A DNA stretch of 64,000 nucleotides from Puniceicoccus vermicola (lineage in GTDB: Bacteria; Verrucomicrobiota; Verrucomicrobiia; Opitutales; Puniceicoccaceae), in NCBI RefSeq assembly GCF_014230055.1, contig NZ_JACHVA010000052.1, positions 1 to 64,000 of the forward strand. Reading direction: 5' to 3'. The notes beneath the pieces were generated by a model. It saw nothing but the letters and a program-made list of their open reading frames with translations. It was not told the DNA's origin and searched no databases. This document shows positions 25,525-36,208 of the stretch, piece by piece; positions within the stretch are counted from its first letter, which is position 1, and the number at the start of each line of letters is the position of its first letter. Both the position numbers and the translations under genes were made by a program.

Positions 25525-25542
25525 ATACATCCATGAATGTAT
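25525..25542. promoter_or_regulatory. AcrR-type operator overlapping the adaptor start codon
   Basis: ATACATCCATGAATGTAT is a near-perfect 18-bp palindrome (16 of 18). It closely follows the known E. coli AcrR site core CATACATttgTGAATGTAT. It contains the ATG (25533) of the adaptor gene, so repressor binding could block both transcription and translation start. Confidence 0.65.
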
Positions 25543-26783
25543 CTAAAAAACATCTTTTGAAAATTTCTCTTTTCACGGCGACGAGTTCGCTTGCAGCAAT
25601 TCTGGCGGGATGCTCGCACGAATCCGGGGATTCGGCGCATGCCGGTGGTCCGGGAGCTGGGGGACCGCCCCGGGTCGACGTGGTGAAGGTCGCGCCGGAG
25701 ACGATTGAGTGGAATCAATCTTACCCGGGTCGGGTAGAAGGGTTGCGCCGCATTGTGATTCGGCCCCGAGTGGGCGGGTTGATTCTCAACCGCGAATTTG
25801 AGGAGGGGAACGTTGTCGAGAAGGATGAGGTGCTTTTTCAGATCGATCCGGATCCTTACGAGGTGACTCTCCGCCAAGCCCAGGCCCAGGCAGAGAGAGC
25901 CCAGGCGAATTTTCGTCAGGCTGAGCGTGAATGGACCCGGGCGAAAAAGCTTTTCGATACGGACGCCTTGAGTGAGCGTCAGCGGGATCAGAGCCAGTCG
26001 GATTACGAACTCGCCAAGGCGGATGTCGCCGTGGCCGATGCGGCGGTTGCCGAAGCTCAGTTGCAGCTCGATTATACGGAAGTTAAGAGTCCGGAGACCG
26101 GAGTCACCGGGCTGGAAGAATTTCCTGAGGGCAGTTTGGTCAATGAGGGCGAGCGCCTAACCGAGGTTACTCAAATCGATCCTTTCTACGTTCTCTTCTC
26201 CTTGCCGGAAGGGGATCCGGCCTTCGCGACCGTTCTCGATCAGCGAGACGACTCGGCGGACTATGAACTGAAGATGCGACTGCGAAGTGGAGCGGTCTTT
26301 TCCGAGGAGGGGAAGATCAACTTCGTGGCCAGCCGAATCGACGACCAGACCGGTACGGTCCGCGTCCGGGCTGAATTCTCGAACCCGGACCATCAGGTCC
26401 TTCCCGGCCAGTTTGTGCGGGTCTTTTTTGACGGTCTGAATCTAAAGGGCAGCTATGTCATTCCGGAAGATGCGGTCTTGACCACGGCGAACGGCAGCTT
26501 GGTTTACGTCGTTGGCGAAGGCAATGTGGTCACGCCTCGCCCGGTTCAACTGGGACCGGTGATCAAGAAGGGACAAGTCGTGCAAGGGGGGCTCTCCGAA
26601 GGAGACCGTGTCGTGACTTCTTCGCTGATTCGAATTCGTCCCGGGCAGGAAATCCAGCCGATCGAGAAGAAGATGGAAGGCGACTCCTCGGCGATGGAAA
26701 GTTCTTCTGCCGCGGATACGGAATCGTCGCAGGGAGGTGAAAATTCCGCACCTGAGAAACCACAAACAGAAGCGCAGGAATAA
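25533..26783 (+). CDS. RND efflux periplasmic adaptor lipoprotein (AcrA-like)
   Basis: 416 residues. Lipoprotein signal with lipobox LAGC (Cys27). Then the membrane-fusion fold: lipoyl half 'IVIRPRVGGLILNREFEEG', helical hairpin (about 115-165, rich in Ala/Gln/Glu), second lipoyl half 'YTEVKSPETGVTG', beta-barrel, and a membrane-proximal part with 'VLPGQFVRVFF'. It bridges the RND pump and the outer-membrane channel. A Ser/Glu-rich tail of about 40 residues ends the protein. First gene of a three-gene operon (33 bp to the pump). No clear ribosome site precedes ATG 25533, which lies inside the repressor palindrome. Confidence 0.93.
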   Translation: MNVSKKHLLKISLFTATSSLAAILAGCSHESGDSAHAGGPGAGGPPRVDVVKVAPETIEWNQSYPGRVEGLRRIVIRPRVGGLILNREFEEGNVVEKDEVLFQIDPDPYEVTLRQAQAQAERAQANFRQAEREWTRAKKLFDTDALSERQRDQSQSDYELAKADVAVADAAVAEAQLQLDYTEVKSPETGVTGLEEFPEGSLVNEGERLTEVTQIDPFYVLFSLPEGDPAFATVLDQRDDSADYELKMRLRSGAVFSEEGKINFVASRIDDQTGTVRVRAEFSNPDHQVLPGQFVRVFFDGLNLKGSYVIPEDAVLTTANGSLVYVVGEGNVVTPRPVQLGPVIKKGQVVQGGLSEGDRVVTSSLIRIRPGQEIQPIEKKMEGDSSAMESSSAADTESSQGGENSAPEKPQTEAQE

Positions 26784-26816
26784 CGTTCGCGTTAATCCAA
26801 CACCTTTTCCAAAAAC

Positions 26817-29800
26817 ATGTTCTCAAGATTTTTTATCGACCGTCCGGTATTCGCGACGGTGCTGTCCATCGTCATCATCCTGGCGGGTGTCGCCTCGATG
26901 GTCAGCCTTCCGATTTCGCAATACCCCGAGATCGTTCCTCCTGAAGTTTCCGTAAGTGCCCGCTATCCAGGGGCCAACGCAAACACCATCTCCGAGACCG
27001 TCGCTTCCCCGCTGGAACAGCAGATCAACGGGGTCGACGATATGATTTATATCCGATCGACTGCTTCGGACGATGGGTCTCTCGGGATTTCGGTTACTTT
27101 CGAAGTCGGCACGGATCCGGATCAGAACACGATCAACGTCAACAACCGTGTGCAGGCCGCCCTTTCGCAGTTGCCGGAGGAGGTTCAGCGTCAAGGGGTG
27201 ACGGTCCGCAAGCAATCATCGACGATTCTTCAGGTGGTGAATCTTTTTTCGCCGGACGGACAATATCAGCCGTTGTTTCTTTCCAACTACGCTTTGTTGA
27301 ACGTCCTCGACGAGCTCAAGCGGGTCAAGGGAGTGGGGGATGCGTCACTCTTCGGTCAGCTCAATTATTCGATGCGTGTCTGGCTCCGGCCCGACAAGCT
27401 CGCGGAGTATGATATGACTCCCGTCGATGTCTCGACCGCGATTCGTGAGCAGAATTCTCAATTCGCCGCGGGTAAATTTGGAGCCGAGCCATCCTCTTCG
27501 AATCCAGCTTTTACCTATACGGTCACGACTCCGGGACGTCTGGTCGACAAGAGTGAATTTGAGGATATCATTCTCCGCTCGGACGATACGGGGGGAATTC
27601 TCCGGTTGGGAGACGTGGCTCGCATTGAGCTCGGATCCCAGGCCTATTCGCAAGAGTCTTCGCTGAACGGTCAGCCCGCTGTGGCCATGGGGATTTATCT
27701 CCAACCGGGAGCGAATGCGTTGTCGACCGCCGAGGCGGTTCGCAATCGCTTGGAAGAGCTTTCGAAGACCTTCCCGACCGGGGTGGAGTTTGCGATACCA
27801 TTCGACACGACCCGTTTTGTTGATGTCGCGGTCGAAGGGGTGATCCATACTTTTGTCGAGGCCTGTCTGCTCGTGATCTTGGTGGTCTTTATCTTTCTGC
27901 AGAGCTGGAGGGCGACTCTCATTCCTCTGTTGGCCGTACCGATTTCGATTATTGGGACCTTTGCCGGAATGTCGGCGCTCGGGTTCTCCATTAACCTTTT
28001 GACGCTCTTCGGGCTCATTCTCGCCATCGGGATTGTGGTCGATGACGCGATTATCGTCTTGGAGAATGTGGAGCGTATCATGCGGACGGAGAAGAAGTCT
28101 CCGAGGGATGCTGCAATTGCGGCGATGAAAGAGGTCACGGGCCCGGTCATCGCAATTGTCCTCGTGCTTTGTGCGGTCTTCGTGCCAGTCGCCTTCATCG
28201 GAGGCTTGGCTGGTGAGATGTATCGACAGTTTGCGATTACGATTGCTATCTCGGTGATCATTTCCGGTTTCGTGGCGTTGACGCTGACTCCGGTGCTTTC
28301 GGCACTTTTCCTCAAGGAAGACCACTCGGAGCCGAAGGGGCCGTTCCGCCTCTTTAATCGTGGATTTGACTGGATCACCGATCGCTATGTCAGCGGCGTA
28401 ACCTTCTTCCTGAAGCACTGGATCCTCGGGCTTTCCTCGATTCTGATTTTCCTCGGTGCAGCCATGTACCTTTGGCAGAAAGTGCCTTCGTCACTCGTCC
28501 CCGAGGAGGACCAGGGATATGTTATTGCCTTCCAATACCTGATGCCGGGGACGGCCTTGAATCGGACGTTGGATGTTTCTGGCCCATTTACCGAAGCGGT
28601 CATGGAGAATCCTGCGGTGGAAGATATCATCACGATCACCGGTTTGGATTTGGCCACACGTGCTGGCCGGACCAATGCGGCTGTCTCGTTTATCCCTCTC
28701 AAGGATTGGGATGAGCGTAAGGCTGAAAGCTTGCAGGCTGCGAATGTCGCGAATCAGTTGACGGGTGTCGGTATGGGAGGATTCCCCGATGCATTGATCT
28801 TTGTTGTGAACGCTCCTCCCATTACTGGTCTGAGCAGCACGGGCGGTTTCGAAGGATATATTCAGAATCGTGTCGGCGCCTCGCCGGAGGAAATGGCGGG
28901 AGTTTTGAATGAGTTCATTGCCGCCGCATCCGAGCGGGAGGAACTGTCGGGAATGCGTTCAGCCTTCAACGCTTCGGTGCCTCAGTATCAAGTGACCGTG
29001 GACCGCGAAAAGGCGCGTTCGATGGGAGTGAAGATCAATGACATCTTCACCACGATGCAAAGCACTTTTGGGTCATTATATGTAAACGACTTCACTCTAT
29101 ATGGTAGAAGTTACCAAGTGACGATTCAGGCCGAAGGAGATTTCCGCGAAAGTCCTGAGGATCTCCGCAATGTATTTGTCCGTTCGGCGAACGGGCGGAT
29201 GGTGCCTCTCTACAGTCTGCTCAGTTTTGAGAAGACGGTGGGGCCAGACGTGATCGAGCGATTCAATCTCTTCCCGGCTGGCAAGATCCAGGGGGCTCCG
29301 GCACCCGGCTATAGTAGTGGTCAGGCCCTGGAGGCGATGGAAGAACTCGCGGCAGAAGTTCTGCCTGAGGGATACACTCTGGCCTGGACGGGTCAGGCCT
29401 ATCAGGAACGGGCTTCGGCCAACACGTCGACCTACGCTTTTGCCTTCGGGATTGTCATGATCTTTCTGATTCTCGCGGCGCAATACGAACAATGGTCATT
29501 GCCGTTTGCGGTGATCACTGCAGTTCCTTATGCGATTTTTGGCGCGATCGCTCTAGTATTTATTCGCGGGCTGGAGATCGATATCTACTTCCAGATCAGT
29601 CTGCTGGTCCTCACCGGTCTCGCTGCGAAGAACGCGATTTTGATCGTCGAGTTCGCGGTGATGAAGCGCAAGGAGGGGATGAGCCGTCGGGATGCCGCGA
29701 TTGAGGGCGCCAAGCTTCGTTTCCGGCCGATCGTCATGACCTCGCTCGCCTTTATCCTTGGGGTGGTGCCACTGGCAGTGAGCTCAGGGGCCGGTGCGGC

Positions 29801-29936
29801 AAGCCGCCACTCCATCGGAACTGGAGTCATCGGAGGAATGTTGGCAGCGACCTTCATCTCCATCCTTTTCGTTCCCTTATTCTATCGGTTGATTGACCGA
29901 GCCGCGGATCACGAGAAGGTTATAGGAGAAAAATGA
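26817..29936 (+). CDS. RND multidrug efflux pump (AcrB/HAE1-like)
   Basis: 1039 residues, usual length for HAE1 pumps. The N-terminus '[20 protein letters not shown]' is typical; twelve membrane helices and two large periplasmic loops are visible. The proton-relay Asp pair is in '[18 protein letters not shown]' (TM4), with the family motif '[14 protein letters not shown]' in TM10-11. It exports hydrophobic drugs or lipids using proton flow. It sits between the adaptor and the channel genes; its stop overlaps the start of the channel gene (ATGA). Confidence 0.96.
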   Translation: MFSRFFIDRPVFATVLSIVIILAGVASMVSLPISQYPEIVPPEVSVSARYPGANANTISETVASPLEQQINGVDDMIYIRSTASDDGSLGISVTFEVGTDPDQNTINVNNRVQAALSQLPEEVQRQGVTVRKQSSTILQVVNLFSPDGQYQPLFLSNYALLNVLDELKRVKGVGDASLFGQLNYSMRVWLRPDKLAEYDMTPVDVSTAIREQNSQFAAGKFGAEPSSSNPAFTYTVTTPGRLVDKSEFEDIILRSDDTGGILRLGDVARIELGSQAYSQESSLNGQPAVAMGIYLQPGANALSTAEAVRNRLEELSKTFPTGVEFAIPFDTTRFVDVAVEGVIHTFVEACLLVILVVFIFLQSWRATLIPLLAVPISIIGTFAGMSALGFSINLLTLFGLILAIGIVVDDAIIVLENVERIMRTEKKSPRDAAIAAMKEVTGPVIAIVLVLCAVFVPVAFIGGLAGEMYRQFAITIAISVIISGFVALTLTPVLSALFLKEDHSEPKGPFRLFNRGFDWITDRYVSGVTFFLKHWILGLSSILIFLGAAMYLWQKVPSSLVPEEDQGYVIAFQYLMPGTALNRTLDVSGPFTEAVMENPAVEDIITITGLDLATRAGRTNAAVSFIPLKDWDERKAESLQAANVANQLTGVGMGGFPDALIFVVNAPPITGLSSTGGFEGYIQNRVGASPEEMAGVLNEFIAAASEREELSGMRSAFNASVPQYQVTVDREKARSMGVKINDIFTTMQSTFGSLYVNDFTLYGRSYQVTIQAEGDFRESPEDLRNVFVRSANGRMVPLYSLLSFEKTVGPDVIERFNLFPAGKIQGAPAPGYSSGQALEAMEELAAEVLPEGYTLAWTGQAYQERASANTSTYAFAFGIVMIFLILAAQYEQWSLPFAVITAVPYAIFGAIALVFIRGLEIDIYFQISLLVLTGLAAKNAILIVEFAVMKRKEGMSRRDAAIEGAKLRFRPIVMTSLAFILGVVPLAVSSGAGAASRHSIGTGVIGGMLAATFISILFVPLFYRLIDRAADHEKVIGEK

Positions 29937-31420
29937 GAGGGAAATCTATGAAAGGAATTTTGAGTCTCGGAGCCGCGTCGGCGTTGTGGGTAATCACAGG
30001 TTGTTCGCTCGCTCCCGATTATGAGCGCCCAGAGGATGACTTTCCGTCTGAGCTTGGCTTGGCGGGAACGCTGAAGGACGGCGACAACGAAGATTCGCTC
30101 GATCAATGGTGGGAGGCCTTTGATGATCCGACTCTAAACGAGTGGGTCGCCAAAACCCTCGAAGCCAATGGGGATCTCGGCGAGGCCGCGGCCCGCATTC
30201 GTCAGGCTCGAGCTCTCTACGGATTGGAAGCCGCGCAGCTCTGGCCGAATATCGACTTTGAGGGCACGGCCGCTCGGACGGAAGCCCCCGATTACCAAGT
30301 GTCTCCGGGGCAGGACAACCCCAGTAACCAGTTTGGTTTATCGGGACTCCTGAACTACGAGGTGGATCTCTTCAACAAGCTGGGTGATGCAAAAGATGCA
30401 GCTCGTGAGGATCTTCTCTCCACCTCCTATGCCTTCTTCACTCTCCGGAACTCGTTGATTTCGGAAACGGTTTCAGCTTACTACGGACTTCAGTCCTCGG
30501 TGAACCAGCTGGCCTTGGCGCAGGAGACGATCCAAACCCGCGAGGAGGCTGTTGGTTTTCAGCAGAAGCGTTTTGATGCCGGATTCTCGACAGAGTTGGA
30601 GTTGCAACAGTCGAAGGCTGAACTGGCGGATGCGAAGGTGAGGGTCCCTCAGTTTCAGGAAGCCATCCTGACTTATCAGACCTCGCTCTTGATTCTTTCC
30701 GGTGCCGATCCCTCGGCTTTCTGGAACCGGGATGTCTTTTCCGACGAGCCCAAGGAGCTGCCCGAGGTGCCAGAAGTGGCAGTAGACTTGATCCCTTCCT
30801 CGGTTCTGGAACGGCGCCCAGACATTCTCTCGGCAGAAGCGGCCTTGCGTTCGACCTATGAGAACATCGGAGTCGCCAAGGCTCAGCGTTGGCCAAGCCT
30901 TTCCTTGGGCGCTCTTTTGGGCACATCGGCGGCGCAGTTCGACAATCTTTTCACCTCGCCCTCCCAGACTTGGAACATTGGGGCTAACGTGACCGGACCC
31001 ATTATTGATTTTGGTCGTAACAAGAATCGGGTCCTGGCGGCAGAGGCTCGTCAAGAAGAGGCCTTTTGGATCTACAAGAATACGGTGCGCGAGGCTTTCA
31101 GCGAAGTGAATGAATCGATTCTAACTCTTCGCTATCGTGAGGAGCTGGTTGCGGCCCGGGTGAATCAGGAGAAGGCTTCGAGCCGCCTCTTGGAGTTGGC
31201 CAAGGAGCAGTATGATGAGGGTTTCTCGGAGTATATTGATTACTTGGATGCCGAGCGTCAGTCGTTCGAGGCGGAATTAACTCTCGAAGAATCCCGGTTT
31301 CGTCGCCTGAATGCGGCCGTCAATCTGTTCAAGGCTCTTGGTGGAGGCTGGGAAGGCCAGTTGGACGAGTCGGCAATGGAGCCTTTTGATCCGCAGAACG
31401 GAGAGGAAGTCGAAGAGTAA
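29933..31420 (+). CDS. RND efflux outer-membrane channel lipoprotein (OprM/NodT-like)
   Basis: 495 residues. Lipoprotein signal with '[14 protein letters not shown]' (lipobox ITGC). Two OEP repeats of long helices and beta strands follow; '[20 protein letters not shown]' is the typical OprM/NodT motif. It forms the trimeric exit duct of the pump. ATG 29933 has AGGAG five bases upstream and overlaps the pump stop as ATGA; ATG 29948 (GAGGG upstream) is a second possible start. Last gene of the operon; a hairpin 67 bp downstream can end transcription from both sides. Confidence 0.93.
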   Translation: MRGKSMKGILSLGAASALWVITGCSLAPDYERPEDDFPSELGLAGTLKDGDNEDSLDQWWEAFDDPTLNEWVAKTLEANGDLGEAAARIRQARALYGLEAAQLWPNIDFEGTAARTEAPDYQVSPGQDNPSNQFGLSGLLNYEVDLFNKLGDAKDAAREDLLSTSYAFFTLRNSLISETVSAYYGLQSSVNQLALAQETIQTREEAVGFQQKRFDAGFSTELELQQSKAELADAKVRVPQFQEAILTYQTSLLILSGADPSAFWNRDVFSDEPKELPEVPEVAVDLIPSSVLERRPDILSAEAALRSTYENIGVAKAQRWPSLSLGALLGTSAAQFDNLFTSPSQTWNIGANVTGPIIDFGRNKNRVLAAEARQEEAFWIYKNTVREAFSEVNESILTLRYREELVAARVNQEKASSRLLELAKEQYDEGFSEYIDYLDAERQSFEAELTLEESRFRRLNAAVNLFKALGGGWEGQLDESAMEPFDPQNGEEVEE

Positions 31421-31479
31421 TCCGGGGCTGATTTACCCGATCCTCCTCACGGCTCGGCACACCTCCGAGCATTTTTGCC

Positions 31480-31512
31480 AAAAAAAGCCCCGCCTCTCGA
31501 GAGAGGCGGGGC
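31480..31512 (-). terminator. Terminator between the RND operon and the small lipoprotein
   Basis: GCCCCGCCTCTC and GAGAGGCGGGGC form a 12-bp perfect stem (31487-31512). On the minus strand it is followed by seven T. It serves the minus-strand lipoprotein gene and may stop the RND operon as well. Confidence 0.85.
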
Positions 31513-31575
31513 GAAATCAATTGCGGCTGCGACTCGAGTAGAATCTCTGTCGCGAATCAGGCCGCTTCGTTGAAA

Positions 31576-31785
31576 TTAGTTGGTGGCGTCTTCGACGGCG
31601 TCGCCAGTTTCCTCGGCGGCATCTTGAACGGCGTCCGTGGTTTCATCGGCTGCGTTTTCAATCGCATCGCCGGTGTTATCTGCGGCGTCTTCCATGTTTC
31701 CGTCACAGCCCGTCATCACGAAGGCGGAACCTCCGATAGTGAGAAGCAAGGCGAGGAGTTGGAGTGCTTTCTTTGTCTGTTTCAT
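31576..31785 (-). CDS. Small lipoprotein with Ala/Asp helical repeats
   Basis: 69 residues. Signal peptide with lipobox VMTGC (Cys27). The mature part is about 43 residues, made of degenerate repeats such as 'DAADNTGDAIENAADETTDA', predicted as one amphipathic helix. Such acidic Ala-rich mini-lipoproteins (resembling entericidin or Lpp-like proteins) are common in Gram-negative bacteria and may stabilise the envelope. ATG 31785 is chosen because the signal peptide starts there; the longer frame has no supporting feature. Confidence 0.75.
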   Translation of the reverse strand: MKQTKKALQLLALLLTIGGSAFVMTGCDGNMEDAADNTGDAIENAADETTDAVQDAAEETGDAVEDATN

Positions 31786-32038
31786 AGTCTTTTCTTTGGA
31801 TTGGGTCACTCCAGACATTTGTCGGAGTGAGTCATGTGGTTTGATTGAAAGTTTCTGGTTTTCGAGCAAGGAGCGAATCTTTTCGGGTTCATTCCCGTCG
31901 AGTTGATCCTCGCTCGAAATTGGCGTTAGTTAGTGAATTATGGTTTTAGTTCTATCAGAACGGCGGAAATGTAAAAGAAATAGGCCCTCATCCTTTTAGA
32001 CGATGGTCTTGTTGTGCTCAAATAAGAGCAAGGAAAAA

Positions 32039-32076
32039 GAAAACTTGGTAGGTGGGGGCGTGCATGGCAAGTTTTC
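32039..32076. promoter_or_regulatory. 9-bp inverted repeat upstream of the FNT gene
   Basis: GAAAACTTG (32039-32047) and CAAGTTTTC (32068-32076) are perfect inverted arms 20 bp apart, ending 43 bp before the FNT start. This could be an operator or a leader hairpin. Nothing else in 31870-32118 is supported. Confidence 0.3.
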
Positions 32077-32118
32077 CATGGTGAAAGGTTCAAGCTCGGA
32101 GGTTGATCAGGAGTCAGT

Positions 32119-32943
32119 ATGAAGAAGTCCGAAGAAAAAGAAAAAGGATTGTCGAGGGACGATCAGTCCGAGGTTCAGGAACGTTCCGGTCTGCGCTCGC
32201 CGGTGATTTACGAAGTGGTGCGGCAGGAGGGATACGAGGAGCTATCGCGTCCGGTGAAATCTTTGTGCTGGTCAGGCTTTGCCGCAGGGGTCGCCCTGAG
32301 TTTTTCCATTTATTGTAAGGCTTTTCTCTCGGTCGCTCTCCAAGATGTGCCGGCGGGGGAAGCTCTCTCGAACTTGGGATATACGGTCGGATTTGTCATC
32401 GTGGTTTTGGGGCGGATGCAATTGTTCACCGAGAACACGATCACCGCCGTTCTTCCACTTTTCGCCGATTTTCGAGGAGTTCGTCTTTATGAAACTCTCC
32501 GGCTCTGGGGCATCGTCTTCTTGACCAATATGTTGGGCTCGTTTGCCTCCGCTCTGGGCGTCTGGAAGCTCCGGCTGCTACCCGATGAGAAGATCGAGGC
32601 CGTGGTGGATGTCTCCCGCCATCTTGCAGAATACAGTTTCTGGGAGAACTTGGCTTATGGAGTTCCGGCGGGATTTCTGGTTGCGGCGATTGTCTGGCTG
32701 ATGCCCGGAGCGAAGCAGGGTGGTTTCTGGATCGTGGTCCTTCTCAGTTTTATGATCCCGATGGGAGGTCTGACCCACGTGGTGGCGGGTTCGACCGAGT
32801 GGTTCTTTCTCGCTTTGGACGGGGAGGTTTCCTGGGCAACGAGTTGGGGGCAGGGGATTTTTCCCACGCTCTTGGGAAATATCCTCGGGGGGACGGGAAT
32901 GTTCGCCGTGATCTGCTATGGGCAGGTCCAGGATGAGCTTTAG
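32119..32943 (+). CDS. Formate/nitrite transporter-family channel (YfdC-like)
   Basis: 274 residues. Six membrane segments with the FNT pattern: 'GFAAGVALSFSIYCKAFL' (TM1), 'GYTVGFVIVVLGRMQLFTEN' (TM2 and loop), 'GSFASALGVW' (TM3-4). This is the YfdC branch, whose substrate is not established, not the FocA/NirC branch. A charged 45-residue N-terminal tail precedes TM1, as in YfdC. AGGAG six bases before ATG 32119 supports the start. Monocistronic. Confidence 0.85.
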   Translation: MKKSEEKEKGLSRDDQSEVQERSGLRSPVIYEVVRQEGYEELSRPVKSLCWSGFAAGVALSFSIYCKAFLSVALQDVPAGEALSNLGYTVGFVIVVLGRMQLFTENTITAVLPLFADFRGVRLYETLRLWGIVFLTNMLGSFASALGVWKLRLLPDEKIEAVVDVSRHLAEYSFWENLAYGVPAGFLVAAIVWLMPGAKQGGFWIVVLLSFMIPMGGLTHVVAGSTEWFFLALDGEVSWATSWGQGIFPTLLGNILGGTGMFAVICYGQVQDEL

Positions 32944-33018
32944 TTCGCGGACGAAAAGCAACGGTTTTGCGAGGCCGACTGGTCGACGGCAACTGCTCTG
33001 GCCGGAACTGCGAGGATC

Positions 33019-33222
33019 TTAATTCTTGGGGTCCGGGTCTGAATCCTGTTGGGCACGACGTGCTGGATCGACCTGTTCCGCTTGCGGCTCGGCATAGGAG
33101 GTGCCCTTCTCGATATCCTTGTGGGTGGATTTACTTTTACGGGAAGTGCCAGACGAGAAAATGCCCACCATGAGGATGATTAAAAGAAGGATTCCGATGA
33201 TGGCAAAAATGTATCCGTACAT
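33019..33222 (-). CDS. Small single-span membrane protein
   Basis: 67 residues: one N-terminal membrane helix (about 3-24, 'GYIFAIIGILLLIILMVGIF') and a polar, charged tail (Ser/Lys then Gln/Asp-rich). Not recognised. No strong ribosome site. The clear hydrophobic-then-polar layout and isolated position suggest a real gene. The 232 bp between it and the DUF1573 gene hold nothing I can defend. Confidence 0.55.
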   Translation of the reverse strand: MYGYIFAIIGILLLIILMVGIFSSGTSRKSKSTHKDIEKGTSYAEPQAEQVDPARRAQQDSDPDPKN

Positions 33223-33454
33223 AGGCGATTAATTGGTTATTGGGTGAAACGAGGAAAGATGCGGGCTGGGCCGGGAGGCATCCGTCTCGGAATAGCGAGC
33301 TTCTTGATGAGTCTGGATAGTTTTGAAAACATCGTGTTGGATGGCAACGGGGCCTATCATCGTACTTATGGACGATTTCCATCCGTTAGATACTTCTGGT
33401 CTTGGTTGCACTGGGACTTCAGAGGGTTTTTACTAAGATTTATTAACTTTTTCC

Positions 33455-34123
33455 GTGAAAGCCCTTCTCCATAGCGTTTTTGGACTGCTTCCTCTGTTCT
33501 GCTTGGCGTCTCAGTTGAGCTTTGAGAACAAGAGCTTGGAGCTGCCCTGCGAACTCGGTCAGAAGGAGGTTATTGCGGTTTTTCCCTTTGAGAATAAGGG
33601 GGAGGAGCCCATCGCCATTGTCCATATTCGATCCACTTGTGGATGCACAGTCGCGGAGTGGGAAAAGAAAGAGTATGCCCCCGGAGAAAAGGGAGAGGTG
33701 CGCGCCGTATTCACCATCGGAGATCGAGTAGGACTTCAGCGTAAGGCCCTCGAGGTCATCACGGATGAGGAGGACGATGACACAACTCGTTTGACGCTCT
33801 CAACGACGATTCCCGAGTTGGGTAAAGTGCGGCCTGCGGTGGTTCTCTGGGATAGTGATCATGAAGGGGTGGAGAAAAGGGTCCGATTGATCACCCATCC
33901 GGGGGTTCGTTGGAAGATTCTCGATCCCTTGGTTAGTTTCCCGTTCCGGATTCGTGAAATCAAATCCGAAAAGAAGGATCAGATCTATTTGGGGATCACC
34001 CCAAAATCGGGCTCCAGCGTTCCCCGGGCGAAATTACGGTTTCAATTCACGAACGACGAAGGGATGTCGGAAACCAAGAATCTGCATCTGTTGGTGAAAA
34101 CGCCGAGTTCGCCGAAAGATTAG
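33455..34123 (+). CDS. DUF1573 (Ig-like) secreted protein
   Basis: 222 residues. Short signal peptide (about 1-18), then a DUF1573 domain: 'VIAVFPFENKGEEPIAIVHI' and the hallmark 'STCGCTVAEWEKKEYAPGEKG'. The CGC cysteines are conserved in the family; DUF1573 domains have an Ig/MSP-like fold and unknown role, and are frequent in Bacteroidetes, Planctomycetes and Verrucomicrobia. The C-terminal half (about 125-222) is a second beta domain. Start GTG 33455 has no good ribosome site. Its stop overlaps the end of the convergent ankyrin gene by 4 bp. Confidence 0.8.
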   Translation: MKALLHSVFGLLPLFCLASQLSFENKSLELPCELGQKEVIAVFPFENKGEEPIAIVHIRSTCGCTVAEWEKKEYAPGEKGEVRAVFTIGDRVGLQRKALEVITDEEDDDTTRLTLSTTIPELGKVRPAVVLWDSDHEGVEKRVRLITHPGVRWKILDPLVSFPFRIREIKSEKKDQIYLGITPKSGSSVPRAKLRFQFTNDEGMSETKNLHLLVKTPSSPKD

Positions 34124-34641
34124 GATCGGCGGAATTGTCGGAGGAGGGTTCCGAAGGAGGATAAGATTCCCGTAGAGAGGCCGATCCGACTGCGGGCTCT
34201 TTCGTTCGCTCCTGCCTCGCGGAGATATTGCGCGGTTTCGGTCCGGCCGAACATAGAGGCGAAGAGAAGTGGAGTCATTCCTCCTCCGTTGTCGGCTTCG
34301 AGGTCGGCTCCGTGTTCGACGAGGATCTGTGCGACCTCCGTGTTTCCTTTGAAGGCGACGCCGCCGAGTGGGGTCTGGCCACGCGCATTGCGCTCATCGA
34401 CCCGGGCTCCCGCTTTGAGTAACCTCGCAACCGTTTCCTTTTCCCCGTGGTAGGCGGCGAGCATGAGAAGCGTGTTTCCCTTGGCATCCTTGAGATTTAC
34501 TGGAAGCCCTGCCTGGATCATCGGTTCGAGGATTTCCCAATCCCCGGAGCGTGCGGCATCCAAGGCCATGATCTGCAGCTGGGCATAGCGGTCTTCTTCT
34601 TGAGGGGTCGTTTGGGTTTCCATGGTTTCGGGTCCGTTCAT
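34120..34641 (-). CDS. Ankyrin-repeat protein (AnkB-like), catalase partner
   Basis: 173 residues with four ankyrin repeats: 'VNLKDAKGNTLLMLAAYHGE', 'VDERNARGQTPLGGVAFKGN', 'LEADNGGGMTPLLFASMFGR' and a first, degenerate one. Its start is 19 bp after the catalase stop, same strand, so it is probably co-transcribed. In Pseudomonas, ankB follows a catalase gene and is needed for full catalase activity; the same role is inferred here. The start could also be ATG 34623; longer frames overlap the catalase gene. No signal peptide in the chosen form. Confidence 0.8.
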   Translation of the reverse strand: MNGPETMETQTTPQEEDRYAQLQIMALDAARSGDWEILEPMIQAGLPVNLKDAKGNTLLMLAAYHGEKETVARLLKAGARVDERNARGQTPLGGVAFKGNTEVAQILVEHGADLEADNGGGMTPLLFASMFGRTETAQYLREAGANERARSRIGLSTGILSSFGTLLRQFRRS

Positions 34642-34660
34642 TGGATTTTCGTAGTGGGGC

Positions 34661-36133
34661 TCAGGCCTCGACTGGCTTTGCGCCATCGTTGCCCTCCTCA
34701 AGAGCGCGGCGGACGCCAGCACCATAGTCGGGATCAGCTTGGTCGAAGTGGCCGAGTTGCCTTTGGATAATACTCTCGGGGACGCCCTCCATCGAACCGG
34801 CGATGTTATAAAAGAGCTGTTCTTTCTGATCGTCGCTCATGAGGCGGAAGAGCTCGCCGGCCTGAGTGTAATCATCGTTGCCGTCACGGTGATTGTAGCG
34901 GTCTGCATCTCCCGAAATGCGGAGAGGTGGCTCGGCAAAGCTTTCATCCTGCACCGGGCCGCCAAAGCTGTTTGGCTCGTAGTAGGCATCCGTGCCTTGG
35001 GGTGCGTCAAAACGCATGGGACCGTCGGCATGGTAGTGGTTGACCTTGGCAGCTTTCGGCCGGTTGACCGGGATCATTTCGTAGTGTGTTCCCACCCGAT
35101 AGCGGTGAGAGTCGGCGTAGGAGAAGATCCGGGCCTGAAGCATTTTGTCGGGAGAGAATCCGATTCCAGGGACGATGTTCGAAGGGCTGAAAGAGGATTG
35201 TTCCACCTCGGCAAAATAGTTCTGCGGATTGCGATTGAGCTCCAGAATGCCGACGTCGATGAGTGGATAGTCAGAATGCGACCACACCTTGGTCAGATCG
35301 AAAGGGTTCCAACGATAGGTCTCCGCTTCTTTCTCGGGCATGATTTGCACGCAGAAACGCCATTTGGGAAAGTCACCCCTCTCGATCGATTCATAGAGGT
35401 CTCGCTGCGAGCTTTCTCGGTCTTCGGAGACGATTCGGGCTGCCTCCTCGTTGCTGAGGGTTTCGATTCCCTGGAGGGTCTTGAAGTGGAACTTTACCCA
35501 GAATCGTTCGTCGTTCGCATTGATGAAGCTGTAGGTGTGGCTGCCGTAGCCGTTCACGTGACGGTAGCCGCGGGGTAGTCCTCGGTCGGACATCAAAATC
35601 GTGACCTGATGGAGGCTCTCGGGGCTTAGAGACCAGAAATCCCAGGCGGCGGTCATGTTTCGAAGATTTGTCCGGGGATGACGCTTTTGCGTATGAATGA
35701 AGTCGGGGAATTTATACGGATCGCGGACGAAGAAGACCGGAGTGTTGTTGCCCACGAGGTCCCAGTTGCCTTGTTCGGTGTAGAATTTCAGGGCAAACCC
35801 ACGGACGTCGCGCTCCGCGTCAGCAGCCCCGCGTTCTCCGGCGACCGTAGAAAATCGGAGAAAGCATTCCGTCTCCTTGCCGATCTCGCCAAAGATCGCC
35901 GCTTTGCTGTACTCGGTAATGTCGTGGGTGATGGTGAGTTTCCCGTAGGCAGCGGATCCCTTGGCGTGTACGGTGCGCTCCGGAATGCGCTCCCGGTTTT
36001 GGTGGGCAAGCTTTTCGAGGAGCTGATAGTCCTGCATGAGCAACGGACCCCGCGGACCGGCACTTAGAGAATTCTGGTTGTCGGCGATTGGGTTTCCGGC
36101 CGATGTCGTTAGGGTTGGTTCTTTCTGGCTCAT
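34661..36133 (-). CDS. katA: Monofunctional haem catalase
   Basis: 490 residues, a small-subunit (clade 3-like) catalase. The catalytic His is in '[12 protein letters not shown]' (His56), the distal Asn in '[14 protein letters not shown]' (Asn129/130), and the haem-ligand Tyr in '[14 protein letters not shown]' (Tyr339, R-x3-Y). It splits hydrogen peroxide to water and oxygen in the cytoplasm; no signal peptide. It is followed by an AnkB-like gene and diverges from oxyR, with an OxyR-like palindrome between them, so peroxide induction through OxyR is expected. Confidence 0.96.
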   Translation of the reverse strand: MSQKEPTLTTSAGNPIADNQNSLSAGPRGPLLMQDYQLLEKLAHQNRERIPERTVHAKGSAAYGKLTITHDITEYSKAAIFGEIGKETECFLRFSTVAGERGAADAERDVRGFALKFYTEQGNWDLVGNNTPVFFVRDPYKFPDFIHTQKRHPRTNLRNMTAAWDFWSLSPESLHQVTILMSDRGLPRGYRHVNGYGSHTYSFINANDERFWVKFHFKTLQGIETLSNEEAARIVSEDRESSQRDLYESIERGDFPKWRFCVQIMPEKEAETYRWNPFDLTKVWSHSDYPLIDVGILELNRNPQNYFAEVEQSSFSPSNIVPGIGFSPDKMLQARIFSYADSHRYRVGTHYEMIPVNRPKAAKVNHYHADGPMRFDAPQGTDAYYEPNSFGGPVQDESFAEPPLRISGDADRYNHRDGNDDYTQAGELFRLMSDDQKEQLFYNIAGSMEGVPESIIQRQLGHFDQADPDYGAGVRRALEEGNDGAKPVEA

Positions 36134-36208
36134 TTTTTTGATTCGGTTTCTAGGTTTTCTGCGCGCTCCTTCGGCTCGAGGCCGCTTATCGCTTACTTCT
36201 GCTAGATC

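Noticed and set aside
27345-28418. 357-codon minus-strand frame opposite the RND pump
   Set aside because: Antisense to highly conserved pump sequence; no recognisable domain.
31987-32118. Riboswitch before the FNT gene
   Set aside because: The G-rich leader with a hairpin does not match any riboswitch consensus I know.
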